A stretch of DNA of 64,000 nt from JAWLAT01 sp041395325. Its GTDB lineage: Bacteria; Pseudomonadota; Gammaproteobacteria; Xanthomonadales; SZUA-5. This document shows, piece after piece, positions 61,401 through 64,000 of this stretch. Numbering within the stretch: the stretch's first letter is position 1; each line of letters starts with the position of its first letter. Position numbers and translations under genes: made by a program. Location: assembly GCA_041395325.1 (NCBI GenBank), contig JAWLAT010000002.1, positions 248,001-312,000 of the forward strand. The letters are read 5' to 3'. The notes below the pieces were generated by a model that worked only from the letters and a program-made list of their open reading frames with translations, was not told the DNA's origin and searched no databases.

Positions 61401-62177
61401 ATGTTGCCTACAACCGATCGAGTGGATCTCTGCCGCCAAATAGCCGCTGAAAGCGCGACCAAACCGCGCGATGAGATACAGAGGCTGAGCATTCGCGACG
61501 GCATCAGGGCCGTTGGCCAGGTGCTGGGCCTGAGCGCAGCCCTGGCGCTCACCGCTTGCAGTGAGCCACCCATCGAGGACCGTCAGTTCGCGCCCACGCC
61601 ACCGAACCCACCCCCACCACAGACGCAGCCTCCTGCACCAAAGACGAGTCCTGCAGAAACCGTCAGTGCCTTCCTGGCCGGATTGAGACCACATTGCGGG
61701 CGGGCCTTCGCGGGGCGTATCACGGCCAACGAACCTCCCCAGGAGAACGACCCCTTCGACGGCAAGGCGCTGATTGTCCATGTCCGCGACTGCGGCGAAA
61801 CCGAACTGCGAATGCCCTTCCATGTCGGCGATGATCGATCACGCACCTGGGTACTGCGTCGCGTTGGCGAGAATCTGCAGCTCAAGCACGACCACCGCCA
61901 CGCAGACGGTAGCGAAGATGTGATCACCCAATACGGTGGAACCAGCGATGGTTCCGGCAGTGCTGCGCGCCTGGCTTTCCCGATCGACGCCGAATCGCGT
62001 GCGCTGTTCGAACGCGAAGGACTGGTGGCCTCGCTCAACAACGTGTGGGCAATGGAAATCGAACCCGATCTCACGCTAGTCTACGAGCTCAGTCGTCCCA
62101 CAGGCCGGCTGTTTCGGGTCGAGTTCGACCTCAGCCAGCCGGTGCCTCATCCACCGCCCGCCTGGGGTGCGGATTGA
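61401..62177 (+). CDS. Hypothetical lipoprotein
   Basis: A protein of about 258 residues with a lipobox LALTAC. The open frame runs from 61287, but the helix preceding the lipobox (IRAVGQVLGLSAALALTAC) suggests the true start is close to it; I mark the ATG at 61401 as a conservative choice, although a non-standard start near 61485 would give a more usual signal length. After the Cys comes a proline-rich linker (TPPNPPPPQTQPPAPK), then a domain FLAGLRPHCGRAFAGRI .. VHVRDCGETELRMPFHVG .. RTWVLRR with two cysteines. It resembles small DUF-type lipoproteins but I cannot name a family. Confidence 0.6.
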   Translation: MLPTTDRVDLCRQIAAESATKPRDEIQRLSIRDGIRAVGQVLGLSAALALTACSEPPIEDRQFAPTPPNPPPPQTQPPAPKTSPAETVSAFLAGLRPHCGRAFAGRITANEPPQENDPFDGKALIVHVRDCGETELRMPFHVGDDRSRTWVLRRVGENLQLKHDHRHADGSEDVITQYGGTSDGSGSAARLAFPIDAESRALFEREGLVASLNNVWAMEIEPDLTLVYELSRPTGRLFRVEFDLSQPVPHPPPAWGAD

Positions 62178-62585
62178 GGCGAGTTTTCCCCGCGTCCCGA
62201 TCTCACGAACCAGTGTGAGGACCCGAAACCGGCTGTACAAGGCTTCGATGGACCTTCAAATAGGCAAGACGCCACGAAGGCGCATTGCAGCGCAGCGGTG
62301 ACGATGAGCGAACGTCAGATCTGAGGCCGGACTGACGTCAAGCGTCTGGACCGCTGGTTGCGGCTGTACTGCCCGGCTGACCATTCCGAATAGCAGAGGG
62401 CCAGGCGGATCGTATCCAGGCAGCGTAATCTGGAGAACGGTTAAACGGGTCGCTTCTAGGAAGTCAGGATCACGCCAGCGGCCGTTGCATCAATTCCCCA
62501 TGGCCATCACCGCACTCTGGCAACGCTGTTGAAGACATCTACTCTCCAGTGACTCGCTAAACACTAGCCCGATACAGATCGCCGA
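62178..62585. other. 408-bp stretch without a recognised gene
   Basis: Neither strand shows a frame with coding character, and I see no tRNA, hairpin terminator or long repeat. It marks the passage from GC-rich to AT-richer DNA. Confidence 0.5.
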
Positions 62586-62939
62586 TCATGGTTCCTCAAG
62601 AAAAATACTCTCGTGCTCACTCAGAGTAGCAGTCAAGACGGAATAGCTGACACTCCCGATCAAAAGCGCAGAGATCAACGCAATCACCGCAAGTTCGATG
62701 AAAAAAAGAACGCCCCGTTCTCCGCGTCTAAAGCGAATCATGAGTGAAAAGCCAGAAATTGCGACACCGATCGCAATAGAAAAAACCGCCAAGACAAACC
62801 ACGATAACGCTGCAAGCTGCGCCTCGCCCGTCATGTCACCAGTCACAACATCGTCGCTGCAAACACCCCACACAAGAGCCAAAAGGGAAGCACTCACGCC
62901 AAACCCTCCCAGCAATCGCAATACCAATTCACCTTTCAT
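62586..62939 (-). CDS. Small membrane protein of unknown function
   Basis: A 117-residue protein with three likely helices (about 5-24, 42-65, 76-103). The ATG overlaps the stop of the upstream gene (ATGA), so both are one operon. Its base composition is visibly lower in GC than the bulk of the window. No family recognised. Confidence 0.6.
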   Translation of the reverse strand: MKGELVLRLLGGFGVSASLLALVWGVCSDDVVTGDMTGEAQLAALSWFVLAVFSIAIGVAISGFSLMIRFRRGERGVLFFIELAVIALISALLIGSVSYSVLTATLSEHESIFLEEP

Positions 62940-63451
62940 CGGAGTCTAATAGCAAAAATTGAATCATAGGGTGGCCAATACACGGGATCTTTGACCAATC
63001 TTGGCGGGGAGCCGAACGAAGGTGAATCAGTCAGCCGCCATTGAGCCAAGACGTTGTTGTCGCCTAGCACGATCAGCAAAATATCTGCGTCGTTATAGTC
63101 TTGAAGCAAGCCAGCGGGAATCCGAGGCACTTGAATCTCATTTCTAATCTCCCCAAATCCCGGACTGCGCCATATTGATAGAATTCTTTCTGGAAGCACT
63201 GTTGCCTTAAGGCTTGAGTAACGCCCAGAGCCCGTGCCGGACAAAATCTCCCCGAATGACGCAGCGATTTCGCCGTTTTCATAGTAGAGTTGCGAATCCA
63301 GCAGGCGATGATCGCTTCTATTCAGTATTGCGAAGCTAACTCTCCGCTGCACGCTTGCTTTCGGAGCATCTGCGAAAAACATCCAACCAAGGGCCACCAC
63401 AAGCAACACGACCACAATCAGACCAAAGCACATTACCCTGACAGGCATCAT
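62936..63451 (-). CDS. Hypothetical membrane-anchored protein
   Basis: A 171-residue protein with an N-terminal helix (VMCFGLIVVVLLVVALGWMFF) and a beta-rich outer domain (RRVSFAILNRSDHRLLDSQLYYENGE .. DADILLIVLGDNN), ending DSIFAIRLR. The N-terminus has two adjacent ATGs (63451, 63448); I used the first. Lower GC than the neighbours to the left. Unknown function; it is upstream of the small membrane protein in the same operon. Confidence 0.6.
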   Translation of the reverse strand: MMPVRVMCFGLIVVVLLVVALGWMFFADAPKASVQRRVSFAILNRSDHRLLDSQLYYENGEIAASFGEILSGTGSGRYSSLKATVLPERILSIWRSPGFGEIRNEIQVPRIPAGLLQDYNDADILLIVLGDNNVLAQWRLTDSPSFGSPPRLVKDPVYWPPYDSIFAIRLR

Positions 63452-63662
63452 GATCAATCAGGCTCCAGGTCGGACCAAACTCACGACTTCCTCGCATAGG
63501 AGCACTGTTCAAACGGAACCAGGCAACAGTTCTCACAATTCTTGGCATATCGCCGAACCGTTTTGCCCTCCAGCTTGCAGAGCAGCCATGCATACACTCA
63601 TTGGGTTTCGCGAAGCCCCTACCAGCGAGAATCGTACCGAGACAACCCCCGTGAGCCTATTC

Positions 63663-64000
63663 CTAGAGCCCGCTAGGCGAGATCAAATCAGGCTTTCGCT
63701 CAAAAGGGGGCACTCCAATGTCTACCGCACGCCACTGCAAAACCACACTTTCGTCAGATTCGATAATAAAATTGAGCTCAATCTTGCTGTAGGCATTGAT
63801 GTTAGCCGGCGGCTCTGGGACATGAGCATTCAGCGAGACGTCCCCAGAGACAGTGCTACGCCAAGACACGGAGACTTCTGTTGAAGGTCGTTGCCTGGAA
63901 AAACTCGCGTAACCTGCTCCAGCACCAGCCCTGACCCGCCCCCATTTCACTACGTGGCCATCGAACGCCGCACGAGCCTCTAGAATATCATGATCAGTTT
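63663..64000 (-). CDS. Hypothetical protein, 5' end outside window
   Basis: The frame is open from the window edge (reading TDHDILEARAAFDGHVVKWG inward) to the stop at 63663, so at least 112 C-terminal residues are visible. It is beta-rich (TEVSVSWRSTVSGDV, KIELNFIIESDESVVLQW). The end VLQWRAVDIGVPPFE parallels VLAQWRLTDSPSFGSPP in the next gene, so the two may share a fold. AT-richer than most of the window. Confidence 0.5.
   Translation of the reverse strand, partial: TDHDILEARAAFDGHVVKWGRVRAGAGAGYASFSRQRPSTEVSVSWRSTVSGDVSLNAHVPEPPANINAYSKIELNFIIESDESVVLQWRAVDIGVPPFERKPDLISPSGL

Noticed and set aside
63450..63884. 144-codon plus-strand frame near the right edge
   Set aside because: No strand or helix pattern and no ribosome site; the minus-strand frame open to the window edge is more plausible.

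Overview
This window is high-GC, densely coded DNA from a gammaproteobacterium, most likely of the Lysobacterales/Xanthomonadales (Rhodanobacteraceae- or Lysobacteraceae-like). The main clues are a fused aspartate kinase/diaminopimelate decarboxylase, a MurL-type UDP-MurNAc-dipeptide epimerase, a large TonB-dependent receptor next to an MFS sugar carrier and an alpha-amylase, DUF1800/DUF1501 pairs, Ser/Thr kinases with TPR tails beside an ECF sigma factor, and a REP-like inverted pair. The assignment is by gene content only. No tRNA, rRNA, CRISPR array, insertion sequence or prophage was recognised.

Layout. 1-715 is the start of a secreted protein with repeated Ig-like units. 807-5063 holds folP and a DUF1800/DUF1501 secreted pair. 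5143-6845 is a short-chain dehydrogenase with two small unknown genes. 6994-10258 has an isoquinoline-oxidoreductase-like molybdoenzyme, divergent from a hotdog-fold gene across a palindromic operator. 10301-15936 is photolyase, lysAC and murL. 16126-17532 is a membrane Ser/Thr kinase. 17618-22705 is the most unusual block: a leukocidin/alpha-hemolysin-like protein with no Sec signal, divergent from a 1070-residue winged-helix/NTPase/TPR regulator, with three phased direct repeats between them and a small beta-rich protein downstream. 22755-25231 is phosphate transport (Pit and its PhoU-like partner) and a VOC protein. 25354-27461 is an O-antigen ligase and a glycosyltransferase. 27748-34292 is a maltodextrin/starch uptake locus. 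34289-36900 is small unknowns and a periplasmic serine protease. 37019-37645 is a ParDE toxin-antitoxin pair with its own operator. 38003-39796 is an M14 peptidase. 40080-43938 is a gtrC-gtrA-gtrB-like surface glycosylation operon. 43971-48968 is a GGDEF protein, a LacI regulator and a serine hydrolase with a strong palindrome in the divergent promoter. 49014-51651 is a DUF2235 hydrolase and an SLC1-type symporter. 51704-54950 is a murein-peptide processing operon. 55078-60044 is a P-domain/beta-helix secreted protein and a kinase-ECF signalling pair. 60141-64000 is unknown genes, ending in a distinctly AT-richer cluster.

How the genes work together. Cell-wall metabolism recurs: MurL sets D-Glu stereochemistry during precursor synthesis and LysAC supplies the DAP/lysine branch. 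The NlpC/P60 protein, Ala-Glu epimerase and L,D-transpeptidase-like lipoprotein handle released murein peptides. Surface carbohydrate genes (O-antigen ligase, GT2, gtr operon) and envelope signalling genes (two kinases, ECF sigma, GGDEF) form a second theme. The LacI gene lies about 18 kb from the starch locus but shares a 9-bp element with the receptor promoter, so the two may be linked.
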